Source of the DNA: Clostridium sp. CAG:221
GTDB taxonomy: Bacteria > Bacillota > Clostridia > Clostridiales > Clostridiaceae
NCBI GenBank assembly: GCA_000435835.1
Contig: FR883401.1
Location: 1 to 58,315 of the forward strand
DNA: 58,315 nt
Direction: 5' to 3'
Below, one piece after another: positions 44,746 to 54,856 of this stretch. A model generated the notes under the pieces. The model was given only the letters and a program-made list of their open reading frames with translations. It did not search any database and had not been told where the DNA came from. How positions within the stretch are numbered: the stretch's first letter is position 1; each line of letters starts with the position of its first letter. The translations under genes were made by a program, and so were the position numbers.

Positions 44746-45732
44746 TTAAATTGCTTCTAAAGCCTTTATCTGCCTCTGTCTTAAATCTATTTTATTATTT
44801 ATTATCCATGATGAAATAATAAGTAATAAAACTGTAATTTTAAAATTTGTTAATAATAAAAACACTGAAAATATTAATAATATTTTATATAATACCATTG
44901 ATTTATTTCTTATTATTATATACTTCATAACAAATGAAAGTGAATCTTTAACAATAAAGTAAAAGAATATTACTTCCATAGACATAATAACTACCCTTAA
45001 ATAATCTATTGTTATTTTAATATTAAAAACTTTAATTAACTCTACTATAATCACATATACTATAGAAAATATATAAGCTTCTTTACTGCAACATAATAGT
45101 GAACCATACTTTTTAAATTGTTTTATTATATTGAACTTTCTTTTAGTATTTTTGTCTAAAATCATTAATTTATTTCCCAATGTCATAGATCCTAAATAAA
45201 CCACCATTACTGTTCCTACTGGTATAGTTGCAATACTTAAATAAATTATTAGTGATGAATAATAATCTGGCAATACCATTAATGGATTATATGTACTTAA
45301 TGTCTTTACTACAGTTTTTAAAAGTTCTTCTGAATCTTTAATTAAACTATATCCTGTAAGCGCTGAAAAATATATATCCACAAATATTATTACAAAAGTG
45401 GCCAGTATTGATGAAAACAATAAATCATCAAAAATGCAGCTATCCCTACTAATAAATAAAGTACATATAAATCCAATTATCATACCTTGTGCCATCCAAA
45501 TTGCTGCTACCACATTACCTAAAATGAAAAAAACAATCATAAGTGACGTAATGCTCATAAATACTGCATACTTTCTGTCAAGCTTTAAAAATACAATACA
45601 TACATATATAGGTACTATTATATCTAGGAATAAGGAATATGCAATACCGGTACTAATAGCTATTATACTTAGCAAAACAAATATAGCTGAAAAAACAGCT
45701 GAATAAGTGATATTTTTTGTATTCATAAACAT
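44746..45732 (-). CDS. YybS-like (DUF2232) membrane protein
   Basis: This 328-residue polytopic membrane protein has about nine to ten hydrophobic helices. The N-terminal YSAVFSAIFVLLSII and the later GLIxG-like QGMIIGFICTLF and YYSSLIIYLSI segments fit the DUF2232/YybS group of predicted transporter-like proteins. No ATP-binding part is present. Two ATGs (45732 and 45726) are possible after the AAGAGAT site. It is the second gene of a unit with the TetR regulator upstream, and so may be under that regulator's control. The substrate is unknown. Confidence 0.7.
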   Translation of the reverse strand: MFMNTKNITYSAVFSAIFVLLSIIAISTGIAYSLFLDIIVPIYVCIVFLKLDRKYAVFMSITSLMIVFFILGNVVAAIWMAQGMIIGFICTLFISRDSCIFDDLLFSSILATFVIIFVDIYFSALTGYSLIKDSEELLKTVVKTLSTYNPLMVLPDYYSSLIIYLSIATIPVGTVMVVYLGSMTLGNKLMILDKNTKRKFNIIKQFKKYGSLLCCSKEAYIFSIVYVIIVELIKVFNIKITIDYLRVVIMSMEVIFFYFIVKDSLSFVMKYIIIRNKSMVLYKILLIFSVFLLLTNFKITVLLLIISSWIINNKIDLRQRQIKALEAI

Positions 45733-45747
45733 TATCTCTTTTCTTAA

Positions 45748-46326
45748 TTATACTTTTTTATTAATCTTTTCTATTGAAAAATTAACATACTCCATAAATC
45801 TATCTACTATATAATTTTCTGAATATTGGTCTTCATATAAAATTTCATATAATGCTGAAGAAAATAACACCCCTATAAAGCAGCATCCTAAAACTTCTAA
45901 CACATCTTTATCTGCTTTTCCCTTAGTTATATCATTTATTCTATTTGAGTTTATATTTACAAGTCTTCTAATCTCTTGTCTCATTTCTTGATGACGATTC
46001 TTATCTCCCCATATTTGACTCATTATTACTCTAAAAAATTCTTTATTATTATACACATATCTTAGCTGTACTTTAGCTGATATTTTTAACTTTTCAAGAG
46101 GATCATCAATATCCTTTATGGCATCAAGCACTTCATTCTTTATTAGCTTCATTCCTTCATCTATTACAAATTTAAAAATTTCCTCTTTACCCTGAAAATT
46201 GTAATATAATGTCCCTTTTGCCACTCCTGCTTCTGAAGCTATTTCCTCTACTGTGGCACTATCATATCCCTCTATCGAAAACACTTTTATTGCAGCATTA
46301 AATATTGCCTTTTTTGTTTTATTCAT
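45748..46326 (-). CDS. TetR family transcriptional regulator
   Basis: This 192-residue regulator has an N-terminal helix-turn-helix in TVEEIASEAGVAKGTLYYNFQGKEEI (residues 22-47 in pattern form: the A-x(3)-G-V-x-x-G-T-x-Y-x-x-F core). An all-helical ligand-binding domain of variable sequence follows. TetR proteins usually repress adjacent membrane-transport genes; the downstream neighbour, 15 bases away, is a YybS-like membrane protein, a likely target. The ligand is unknown. ATG follows GGAGGA. Confidence 0.92.
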   Translation of the reverse strand: MNKTKKAIFNAAIKVFSIEGYDSATVEEIASEAGVAKGTLYYNFQGKEEIFKFVIDEGMKLIKNEVLDAIKDIDDPLEKLKISAKVQLRYVYNNKEFFRVIMSQIWGDKNRHQEMRQEIRRLVNINSNRINDITKGKADKDVLEVLGCCFIGVLFSSALYEILYEDQYSENYIVDRFMEYVNFSIEKINKKV

Positions 46327-46398
46327 TTCTTCCTCCCTTTTCTCCCTAGATTTATTTTAAGTATCTGCATTAATTATTAGACACAAATCATAGCCTTA

Positions 46399-47139
46399 CT
46401 ACTTTATCTTAAATATTTCTGTTTTATATTTTTCACACTCTTCTTTATCAGTAATTATTATTACATCCTCCATCTTACAAAAAGTTATAAAGCTATTTTC
46501 ATCAAATTTACTTTTATCTGCAAGTATATATGCCTTGCCACATTTCTTGATTGCTTCTGTTTTTACCATAGCTTCGTTGGCATCTGGAGTAGTACATCCA
46601 TTTTCTAAACTTATTCCATTTGCACCAAAGAATCCCTTTGTGAAATTGTAGCTTTCAAGGTCCTTTACAGCTCTAACACCTACAATAGCTTCTGTAACGC
46701 CTTTTATTTCCCCACCTAAAATAAAAGTTTTTATATTCATATCAACTAATTTTTTAGCATGAGCAATTCCATTTGTCACTACAGTAATCTGCTTATTCTT
46801 TAAATAATCAATCATATGCTCTGTAGTTGTTCCAGCATCTATATATATAGTATCACCATCTTCAACTATTTTAGAGGCAAACTTTGCTATTTCATTTTTT
46901 TCACCTTTATTTATTTCCTGTCTAAGGATAACCTTATAGTCATTTTTAAAATAGTCATCTCCAATGGCTACTGCTCCTCCATGAACCTTTTTCAACTTTC
47001 CTTCCTTATCAAGCATTTGAAGATCTCTTCTAATGGTTGATTCAGAGGCACCAATTTCATCTATGAGCTCTGCTAAAGTTACCATAGAATTGATTTTTAA
47101 CTTTTCTAATATTATTTTCTTTCTCTCTTCAATTAGCAT
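46399..47139 (-). CDS. DeoR family transcriptional regulator
   Basis: This roughly 246-residue regulator has a DeoR-type helix-turn-helix at residues 18-40 (TLAELIDEIGASESTIRRDL) and the sugar-phosphate-sensing domain, with DAGTTTEHMI and GANGISLENG motifs. Such proteins normally repress sugar-metabolism operons nearby; no such operon lies in this window. The ATG at 47139 is chosen because GGGAGG precedes it; an in-frame TTG five codons earlier overlaps that site. It follows the SNF2-family gene by 15 bases, so the two are co-transcribed, which is an unusual pairing. Confidence 0.92.
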   Translation of the reverse strand: MLIEERKKIILEKLKINSMVTLAELIDEIGASESTIRRDLQMLDKEGKLKKVHGGAVAIGDDYFKNDYKVILRQEINKGEKNEIAKFASKIVEDGDTIYIDAGTTTEHMIDYLKNKQITVVTNGIAHAKKLVDMNIKTFILGGEIKGVTEAIVGVRAVKDLESYNFTKGFFGANGISLENGCTTPDANEAMVKTEAIKKCGKAYILADKSKFDENSFITFCKMEDVIIITDKEECEKYKTEIFKIK

Positions 47140-47154
47140 TTTCTTCCCTCCCAA

Positions 47155-50100
47155 TTATAAGAATAATTCCTTTATTTCCTCTTCACTTAATGTTCCAAGT
47201 AAACTTCCATTCTTATAATCTCCATTCATTACTTCTCCAATTACTTCCTTTTTATCATCTTGTAGCTTAATTATCTTTTCTTCAATGGTCCCTTTTGCAA
47301 TAAGTTTTATTACTTCTACATTACTTTTTTGTCCAAATCTATGGGCTCTATCTGTTGCTTGATCTTCTATGGCTGGATTCCACCATGGATCAAAATGAAT
47401 TACCATATCTGCTGATGTTAAATTTAGTCCTGTTCCTCCTGCTTTTAAAGATATTAAAAATACGCTAACATCATCTTTACTATTAAAATCATTAACAAGT
47501 TTTATTCTTTCTTGTGCTTTTGTTGCACCATCTAGATAATAATAATCTATATTATTTTCTTTTAATGTCTTTTTTATATTGTCAAGTACTGATGTAAATT
47601 GCGAAAATAAAAGTATCTTCCTTTCTGCATCAATGGCATCACAAACTATAGAAAGTGCTGTATCTATCTTGCTACTTCCGCCATTATACCCCTCAACAAT
47701 AACAGATGGATCTAAGCATAACTGCCTTAACTTTGTCAAATATGAAAATATGGTTATCTTATCTTTATTAATATCTTTGTCATTCATCTTTTCCTTTATA
47801 TCAGCAATATAAGATGAATATACTTTCTTCTGCTCTTCATTCATTTCCACATAATACTTCTTTTCTATTTTATCTGGCAATTCCATCATAACATTTTTCT
47901 TAAGCCTTCTTAAAATAAAAGGTTGTATCATCTTCTTAAGAGCTACAGTTCCTTCCCTAGTTCCAATAAATCTTTCCTGGAACCTATTTTTATTATAAAG
48001 GTATCCTGGCATTACAAAGTCAAAAATTGACCATAATTCTAAGAGATTATTTTCTATTGGTGTACCTGTAAGGGCAAATTTGACTTTAGCTTTTATCTCT
48101 TTTACAGTTTCACTGCTTATAGATTGAGGATTCTTTATATGCTGTGCTTCATCTATGATGCAATAATCAAATTCTTTGTCATTATACCATTCATAATCAT
48201 TTTTAAGTGTCCCATAAGTTGTAAGTATAACATCATAAGATTCTATATTTTCCATAATTTCAATTCTTTCTTCTTTACTTCCATGCAGTACAGCAATCCT
48301 CATTGATGGAGCAAAGTTTTCAAACTCACTTTTCCAATTATAAATTAATGAAGTTGGTGTCACTATAAGTGATTTCTTATTATTCTCTTTTTCTGAAAGC
48401 AAGAATGTTATGGTTTGAATTGTTTTACCAAGTCCCATTTCATCTGCTAAAATCCCACCAAATTCATAATGACTTAAAGTCTTAAACCAATTATATCCTG
48501 TTATTTGATAATCTCTAAGTTTAGCATTTAATTTTGCTGGAATGCTATAATTAACTTCCTTAATAGTCTTAAGTTTATTAGAAATATGTGATACAATTTC
48601 TTTTCCATCTATATAAGACATATTGCCACTTTCTATTGCTTCATTTATAAATGCAGCTCTATTTCTATGAATCCTAATTCTATTTTCATCCATATTATTA
48701 TCTAGTGACAATGTTTCTGCTAAAGTGAAAAAGTCTTTTACCTTTTCATCAGCAAAATTAACAAATGAATCATTCTTTAATTTATAGAATTTCCTTTTTT
48801 CCTTAAAAGCTCTTAAAATATCTGCAAATTCTGCTTTATCAACTTCTTCCACTTCAAAGGTAAACTCTAAGAAATTGCTATTACCATCTTTCTTTATGGA
48901 TCCTTTCATAGATGTAGACCCATAAATTTTTCTATCTTTAAACCTATCAGAATAAAATACCTCTCCACACTCTTTTACATCTTTTAAATCACTTAAAAGA
49001 AATTCATATAACTTATCATCATCACCATTAAAGATAAACTTTCCTTTATCCCTATAAAAACTATGTCTATTTAAAACATTTTCAATATTTTGTTCTTTAT
49101 TTAAATCTCTTATTATATATTGTTCATTATTTGGTCCTTTAGCAAGATTAAAAGATTCTTCGCCATAATTCATCTTTACATCAGCCCAAGTACTTTTCTT
49201 ATCTCTATCAAAAAATACTTGTATCTTTAAATCTTCTTTTACAATATTCTTCTTTAAATTGTCATCAAGATTAACTTCTTTTGTAATTATATCTAAAGCA
49301 GGAATTATCTTAGTAAACACATCTTTCTTCTTTTCACCTTTGAAGGATATTTTTTCGTTATCCTTTAAGGCTGAGTAAAATAGTTTATATTTTTGAGCCT
49401 GCTTTTTTGACGGTAGATATACTACATCATCATAAATATATACATCACTTTTATATGTAAGTGGCCTTGGAAGATTGTTTGATATGCTTAAATTAATGCT
49501 GTCATGGTCCTCTTCCAATTTAAACTTTAGTGGCATATCCTCTTTCTTTATTTTTATCTTTTTTTCTTCATCTTTCTCTATAAATGTTATTCTCTTATGG
49601 GATAAGCACTCTAAAAATCTTCTTAATGTCTGTGATGGTATCACCAGCATCTTATTTTTAGAAATTGGTCCACTGCTTGTTCTTCCATATAAAGGACCAC
49701 TTCCTAAAGCTTCATTTAACCCCGCATATTCTTCAATAAAATCTATTATTCTTTCATCCTCATCTGAAAAATAATGTCTTTTAGGATCATAAATAAAATT
49801 TTTACCATAAATTAATTTTTCTTCGTTTATTCTTGCTTTAACAAACTCAGGAATGTTCTTCATTACATAAAGATGATTGCTACCTATTTTAAAATCTGCT
49901 TCAAAAAAAGGCTCGCCTCTAAAATAGCTTTTCTTTTCTAAAGAAACTTCTATATTTAGCATTTCTCTTTTATTATCATCTTCATCTAACTGATCTAACA
50001 GTTTTTTGCTATAATCCATATCTATTTTTCTAGCACTTAAACCTTGACCTCTGCTCTCTTCTTTAAGTCTTTCTTCTAAGATATCTATAAATCTATAAAA

Positions 50101-50403
50101 TGTAGCAGCTACATGCTTACATATATAATTTGAATTAAAATCTGCATTGTCTTTATAATCAATGCAGTCACATTCTGTATATATTAATTTTAAATTTTTT
50201 ATATCAATGGAAATATTGGTACTATACATTTCCCTGCTTTCACTTGACATAACCTTCCCATAAATATCTAAAGAGTCATACTGTGGATCTACCATAGATT
50301 TGACTTGATGTACTAACCCTTCATTTACGGATCTTCGTCCCCTTGGGAGCCTATTTTTTATATCATGACTTGTCATTAAACTATTTAGCTCTCTAATATT
50401 CAC
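47155..50403 (-). CDS. SWIM-domain SNF2 family DNA-dependent ATPase
   Basis: This 1082-residue motor protein begins with a SWIM zinc finger (Cys78, Cys80, Cys95 and His97 in CDCID and ICKHV). A middle region of about 500 residues follows. The SNF2 helicase core comes next: motif I ADEMGLGKTIQT (about residue 655), motif II DEAQ, motif III LTGTPIEN, and the C-terminal half with GGTGLNLTSADMVI and DRAHRFGQ. RapA/HepA-like bacterial SNF2 proteins remodel RNA polymerase or DNA-bound proteins. The start is GTG at 50403 after GAGGTGG. It is co-transcribed with a DeoR regulator. Confidence 0.92.
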   Translation of the reverse strand: MNIRELNSLMTSHDIKNRLPRGRRSVNEGLVHQVKSMVDPQYDSLDIYGKVMSSESREMYSTNISIDIKNLKLIYTECDCIDYKDNADFNSNYICKHVAATFYRFIDILEERLKEESRGQGLSARKIDMDYSKKLLDQLDEDDNKREMLNIEVSLEKKSYFRGEPFFEADFKIGSNHLYVMKNIPEFVKARINEEKLIYGKNFIYDPKRHYFSDEDERIIDFIEEYAGLNEALGSGPLYGRTSSGPISKNKMLVIPSQTLRRFLECLSHKRITFIEKDEEKKIKIKKEDMPLKFKLEEDHDSINLSISNNLPRPLTYKSDVYIYDDVVYLPSKKQAQKYKLFYSALKDNEKISFKGEKKKDVFTKIIPALDIITKEVNLDDNLKKNIVKEDLKIQVFFDRDKKSTWADVKMNYGEESFNLAKGPNNEQYIIRDLNKEQNIENVLNRHSFYRDKGKFIFNGDDDKLYEFLLSDLKDVKECGEVFYSDRFKDRKIYGSTSMKGSIKKDGNSNFLEFTFEVEEVDKAEFADILRAFKEKRKFYKLKNDSFVNFADEKVKDFFTLAETLSLDNNMDENRIRIHRNRAAFINEAIESGNMSYIDGKEIVSHISNKLKTIKEVNYSIPAKLNAKLRDYQITGYNWFKTLSHYEFGGILADEMGLGKTIQTITFLLSEKENNKKSLIVTPTSLIYNWKSEFENFAPSMRIAVLHGSKEERIEIMENIESYDVILTTYGTLKNDYEWYNDKEFDYCIIDEAQHIKNPQSISSETVKEIKAKVKFALTGTPIENNLLELWSIFDFVMPGYLYNKNRFQERFIGTREGTVALKKMIQPFILRRLKKNVMMELPDKIEKKYYVEMNEEQKKVYSSYIADIKEKMNDKDINKDKITIFSYLTKLRQLCLDPSVIVEGYNGGSSKIDTALSIVCDAIDAERKILLFSQFTSVLDNIKKTLKENNIDYYYLDGATKAQERIKLVNDFNSKDDVSVFLISLKAGGTGLNLTSADMVIHFDPWWNPAIEDQATDRAHRFGQKSNVEVIKLIAKGTIEEKIIKLQDDKKEVIGEVMNGDYKNGSLLGTLSEEEIKELFL

Positions 50404-50486
50404 TGCTCCACCTCACGCTTTTAGTAAATTAACTATTATATTATATACCAAGTTTTTCTTTTATTAAACATTATTATTTACCCAAG

Positions 50487-50501
50487 TAAGTTGTTAACTT
50501 A
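50487..50501. promoter_or_regulatory. Palindrome between divergent genes
   Basis: TAAGTT-GTT-AACTTA lies in the 166-base gap between the SNF2 gene (minus) and the TPR/Cys-rich gene (plus). Wider flanks CAAGT and ACTTG form a second nested pair. It may be an operator for either promoter. Confidence 0.3.
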
Positions 50502-50569
50502 TTTTCACTTGTATATAATTAAATATAAATACATAAAATTGTAATATACCTTAAGGAGATGATTTATCC

Positions 50570-50998
50570 ATGGAAATTAGTAAAAGTTATGATGAAAATA
50601 TATTTAAAGAAATAATTAATCTTATAAAGAAAAGAAAAATAGATTTAGCAGAAGAAAAGCTTAATTCCATCACTGAAAAAAATGCCATGTGGAATTACAT
50701 GTATGGTCTTATGCTCTTTAATAAATCATGGTATGATAGTGCCATATATTACTTTAATAATGCCATATCATTAGATCCATCTAATGACTTCATTAAAGAA
50801 TCATATGCTAATCTTATGTCAAGGCATAAGCATTACTGTGATGATTATTATCATGGTGGCTATAGAAGAAGAAACCGTGGTTGCTCTTGCTGTTGCTGTG
50901 ATGATTGCTGCTGCGATTTTGATATAAGTTGTTGCGATTTAATATGCTTAGACCAATGCTGTGAATGCATGGGTGGAGATATTATTGAATGCATATAA
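50570..50998 (+). CDS. TPR plus Cys-rich tail protein, 142 residues
   Basis: Residues 1-80 look like one or two tetratricopeptide repeats (WNYMYGLMLFNKSWYDSAIYY-like spacing, then YFNNAISLDP). Residues 85-142 are extremely Cys-rich, with clusters CSCCCCDDCCC, SCCDLIC and QCCECMGG, about 18 cysteines in 40 residues with interspersed Asp. A metal-binding or disulfide-rich role is likely; the tail resembles small Cys-rich clostridial spore or metallothionein-like proteins. ATG follows AAGGAGATG. A strong terminator follows the gene. Confidence 0.7.
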   Translation: MEISKSYDENIFKEIINLIKKRKIDLAEEKLNSITEKNAMWNYMYGLMLFNKSWYDSAIYYFNNAISLDPSNDFIKESYANLMSRHKHYCDDYYHGGYRRRNRGCSCCCCDDCCCDFDISCCDLICLDQCCECMGGDIIECI

Positions 50999-51001
50999 AA
51001 A

Positions 51002-51031
51002 TGCTGCCAGTAAATCCTGGCAGCACTTTTT
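51002..51031. terminator. Bidirectional terminator between the Cys-rich and Mpg genes
   Basis: The stem TGCTGCCAG / CTGGCAGCA (9 bp) with a 6-base loop has U-rich sides and converges on both genes. Confidence 0.92.
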
Positions 51032-51641
51032 ATTTCTTAGATACATATATGTTATCCTTTATGTAAAATCTCCACGGAAAATTAATAGCCTCCTCAGCAT
51101 AATCTATCCCGATTCTTGTAGTTTCAACAATTTCAATAACCTTGAATCCATCATCTTCAATATATATTTCTTCATTTTCATATAACTTTCTCATATTTTC
51201 TTCTTTAGTTATATGTAAAGCCATGCATAATTTTGATGGTCCATTTGTAAGATTTTTCACTTGACTTTTAGTAAGCTCAGAATATGGTTTTTCAAACCGT
51301 ATTTGTGATAAATACTCAAATTCATTTAAAGGTTCCACTGCTCTAATAAGCACTCCTGCTGGATAGTCTCTCTTATCAGCTACTACGTTAAAACAATAGT
51401 ACAGTCCATAAATAAAATATATATAAGATACTCCCCCCTCCATAAATAACGGCTTAGTTCTTTCTGTAAGCCTCTTATTATATGCATGAGAAGCTTTATC
51501 AATCATTCCAATATAAGCTTCTGTTTCAACTATTCTGCTCTTAATTATTTTACCATTAATTTTTCTTACTAATACCTTACCTAATAATTCCTTAGCTACA
51601 ACTAAACAATCTCTAGTGTAAAATTCCCTATCTACTTTCAC
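51030..51641 (-). CDS. 3-methyladenine DNA glycosylase (AAG/Mpg type)
   Basis: This 203-residue DNA repair enzyme removes alkylated and deaminated purines. The family start LAKELLGKVLVRKINGK-like region (residues about 10-27), VETEAYIGMIDKASHAY with the catalytic Glu (about 41), FMEGGVSYIYFIYGLY and the later NGPSKLCMALHI are all present. The length is normal for bacterial Mpg. The start is GTG at 51641 with GGAGAGT upstream. It is monocistronic. Confidence 0.93.
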   Translation of the reverse strand: MKVDREFYTRDCLVVAKELLGKVLVRKINGKIIKSRIVETEAYIGMIDKASHAYNKRLTERTKPLFMEGGVSYIYFIYGLYYCFNVVADKRDYPAGVLIRAVEPLNEFEYLSQIRFEKPYSELTKSQVKNLTNGPSKLCMALHITKEENMRKLYENEEIYIEDDGFKVIEIVETTRIGIDYAEEAINFPWRFYIKDNIYVSKK

Positions 51642-51766
51642 TACTTTATCACTCTCCTCTCCCTTTTACATTTATTATAATTATTGAAGTATATAAATAG
51701 CTTTCTCTTTTTAACTAAAAAAATTCATATATTAGTTTATTTAGAATTATCAGTTATATTAAAATA

Positions 51767-51803
51767 GAGAATGTCTAAAAACACGTAATCTTTAGACATT
51801 CTC
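51767..51803 (-). terminator. Hairpin downstream of the type III restriction gene
   Basis: A 13-bp perfect stem (GAGAATGTCTAAA / TTTAGACATTCTC) with an 11-base loop lies about 70 bases past the res stop. The U-run is weak, but the position fits a terminator. Confidence 0.7.
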
Positions 51804-51872
51804 AACTAATATTCTAGCTTTTCTTATCATTTTTCTTATAAACGTACTTTTACTTATATTGATTAATATATT

Positions 51873-54851
51873 TTATTTAGAATTTAATATCTTTCTAATC
51901 ATTACAACAATATTATCTTTTTTCAATTGTTTATCAAACCTAACTTTTAATCCTTCTATTTGATTAAGTTTTTTAAAGAATACTTTTGCACATTCTATTC
52001 TATCAGTTTCTTCTTTTCTCAAAGTGCTTTCAGATTTAACATCCTTAGTTTCAACTATAAAATTCAATTGAATACTTTCATCATTTTTTTTAATTAAATA
52101 CATGAAGTCAGGACTATATGTTCCACCCCAAAAAAGAGGTATTTTTATACTTCTTCTAGGTATCTTACCAAATACAATTACTTCATCAATACCACTCTTC
52201 TCTATATTTTCTTTTTCCAATTCACTATCATAAACAAACTTATCATACAAGAATTTTTGAGGTGTTTCTTTATCATAATAACATTTTATTCCTACATCTG
52301 CCTGTTGAATGTAGTCTCTTACTTTACCACCTCTATAAGTCAATGCTGTTTCCCTAACATCAACATCTAACTTTTTAAAAGTAAATCTATGAATAAAATT
52401 TAATTTTTTCCATTCGAGAAACTCTGATATAAAAATTTTTAAAGAATTCACGTTAAAAAAATCATTACCAATTTTATTTTTATTATTATATTTTATTACA
52501 GCTTTATTAAATACAGTTATTGGAATACTAGTACTTCTCTCAATTCTCATTAAAAATTCATTATATGGAATTAACTCATTAGTTTCATAAACTTTACTTT
52601 CTGTTGATTTCAGCTTAATTTCATTATTTTCACAAATTGTTTTTGTTCTAATAGTTGTTATTTCCATTTCAGAATTAATATTCTTATCTAGTATACTTAC
52701 AATTACCTCAATTAAACTTACTTCATCTAATTCTTCAAATGCAAGATAAAACTTTTGATTTATTGCTGTCCACAAATCTTTTAATTCATTAAAGTTGTCT
52801 TTTCTTATTCCTACTCTTGAATTTTCTTTTTTATTTTTATCGATAATCTTATCATTGTATATTCCAGAAATTAAATCTGGATATTTTGAATACAAAATTT
52901 CCAGATTATCGGGTATAATATTGTATTCATTATCTATTAAATTACCCAAATACAATTTAACAAACATATCTTTAAATTCTATATTATTCTTATTACAGTA
53001 TAATTCAATTTCAGATTTTATATTTTTATTTTTTATGCAATCAACATTAATTTCATTTAATACTTTCACTGCAAAGTTCTTTTCTGAATAATCAACAATA
53101 TAATTTAAGTAAAATTGCTCATCTGAAACCCTATTTCCATTTATATCTACAGGTAACCTTAACCCTCTTCCTACCTCCTGTAGCTTACTTATTTCGCTAC
53201 CGCTCGATCTTAGTTTCGCGATTGTAAAAACATTAGGATTGTCCCAACCTTCTCTCAATGTCCATTGTGAAAATACAAATCTAAATACATTATATTGACC
53301 ATTTTTATCTTTTATAGATAATAGTTTTTCCTTATCTCTTAATATATTATCAATTTCTATTTTAATATCTTCATCATTTACAAAATTATCATTTGAAAAA
53401 TAGCCACCATTTGTCTTAGAAATATTATTCAATGTTGCTTCTAGATACTCCCTATACTCTTTTAGTTCATCCTTATTATCCGTATCATTATCAATATTAT
53501 GAATAATTTCTTTTACTTTATTCTTTAGCAACCTTTCAAATAATACTTTTAATTCTCCATTATTTTCTTCCCCTCTATATGAATACCTATTATCAATAAA
53601 AAATAGTGCTACAGTTTTAATTTTTATTTTTCTTAAAAAGTTCTCCTTTTCTTTCTCAAAGTGTCTATCTAATGCTAGAGATAGCATCAACTCTTGATAT
53701 GTCTTTCCATAGATATTTGGATAAATTATATCATTCATTTTAATTATTGTACCATTAGAAAGCCTTACTGAATTAGCTATATCATCACATTTACCTATTT
53801 CTTCAACAAATATATTGGAAAAATTTTTATTAATATTAGCCATTGATGTTCCAATATTCATACTATACTTTTTCTTATTAGACTCATTTCTAAAAGTTAC
53901 ACTTTTAGGATTTGTATTATTAATATCTATAAGTTTAATCTTGGTATCTTTTTCATTTATATTAGGTAAATATTCAACTTCAATACCTTTTACTAATTGT
54001 TTATTAAAAGCAACTTTAGAATCTAGATTGTATATCAGATTTTCGTAATCTTTTACTCCATCTACTTTATCAGGAAAAGTAGCTCCAAATCTAATTAATA
54101 ACTGAGGCTTCAATTTTTCAATAATACACTTATATGCTTTATTATCTCTTTTAAATCTATGAGGTTCATCTATTATTACTATAGGTCTTGTACTTTCTAT
54201 TGCCTGATATGGTTGAGTATAATGTCCTAATAATGTTTGATCATAATCATTCTTTTCCATTGTAGCTTTTGAAAGTAACATACTATCACTCATTAACAAA
54301 GCGTTAATCCTATTTCCATTTAATTTTGTTCCACTAACAAAATTAGTAATAGCAGCTGGCATCATTTTTCTACCATTCTTTTTTGTATTTTGAGCACATA
54401 AAACATCTAGTTGTAATACTTTATTATTGTAATCGTCACTAAAGTGTTTTTTTACATAATCTGATAAAATAAATTGCCTTGTCCCTTCTCTAATAGGTGT
54501 AGACGGAACTATTATTATGAATTTTTTAAACTTATATAATTTATTTAATTCAAACATCATTTTAGTATAAACATATGTTTTCCCTGTTCCAGTCTCCATC
54601 CTTATATCCAAATTTAGCATTTCTTTATTATTAATAGTATTTCTATACCTATCATAAATAGGCTCTATTCCCTCACATCCTCCTGATTGTATTAATTTAA
54701 TATTATTAATAATATCATCATCATTTAAATCTATAATAGGATTTTGATATATATTATTACTACTATTTATAAGCACATTATTGAATACAGAAACTATAGC
54801 TTTAATTGCATTATTTTGATGCTCAAGATTTGATTTTAATTTTATTTTCAT
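51873..54851 (-). CDS. Type III restriction endonuclease subunit (Res)
   Basis: This 992-residue protein is the ATP-dependent restriction subunit. An SF2 helicase core starts at ETGTGKTYVYTK (Walker A near residue 86-97), with DEPHRFKR as motif II (about 227) and QEVGRGLRLPV as motif VI (about 575). A C-terminal PD-(D/E)-x-K nuclease is seen as YSPDFMYL then ETKDVKS (about 920-945). It cleaves DNA only together with the Mod subunit. The ATG is six bases after the mod stop, and its ribosome-binding site AGAGG lies in the mod C-terminal codons, so the two are tightly coupled. Confidence 0.94.
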   Translation of the reverse strand: MKIKLKSNLEHQNNAIKAIVSVFNNVLINSSNNIYQNPIIDLNDDDIINNIKLIQSGGCEGIEPIYDRYRNTINNKEMLNLDIRMETGTGKTYVYTKMMFELNKLYKFKKFIIIVPSTPIREGTRQFILSDYVKKHFSDDYNNKVLQLDVLCAQNTKKNGRKMMPAAITNFVSGTKLNGNRINALLMSDSMLLSKATMEKNDYDQTLLGHYTQPYQAIESTRPIVIIDEPHRFKRDNKAYKCIIEKLKPQLLIRFGATFPDKVDGVKDYENLIYNLDSKVAFNKQLVKGIEVEYLPNINEKDTKIKLIDINNTNPKSVTFRNESNKKKYSMNIGTSMANINKNFSNIFVEEIGKCDDIANSVRLSNGTIIKMNDIIYPNIYGKTYQELMLSLALDRHFEKEKENFLRKIKIKTVALFFIDNRYSYRGEENNGELKVLFERLLKNKVKEIIHNIDNDTDNKDELKEYREYLEATLNNISKTNGGYFSNDNFVNDEDIKIEIDNILRDKEKLLSIKDKNGQYNVFRFVFSQWTLREGWDNPNVFTIAKLRSSGSEISKLQEVGRGLRLPVDINGNRVSDEQFYLNYIVDYSEKNFAVKVLNEINVDCIKNKNIKSEIELYCNKNNIEFKDMFVKLYLGNLIDNEYNIIPDNLEILYSKYPDLISGIYNDKIIDKNKKENSRVGIRKDNFNELKDLWTAINQKFYLAFEELDEVSLIEVIVSILDKNINSEMEITTIRTKTICENNEIKLKSTESKVYETNELIPYNEFLMRIERSTSIPITVFNKAVIKYNNKNKIGNDFFNVNSLKIFISEFLEWKKLNFIHRFTFKKLDVDVRETALTYRGGKVRDYIQQADVGIKCYYDKETPQKFLYDKFVYDSELEKENIEKSGIDEVIVFGKIPRRSIKIPLFWGGTYSPDFMYLIKKNDESIQLNFIVETKDVKSESTLRKEETDRIECAKVFFKKLNQIEGLKVRFDKQLKKDNIVVMIRKILNSK

Positions 54852-54856
54852 TTTAA

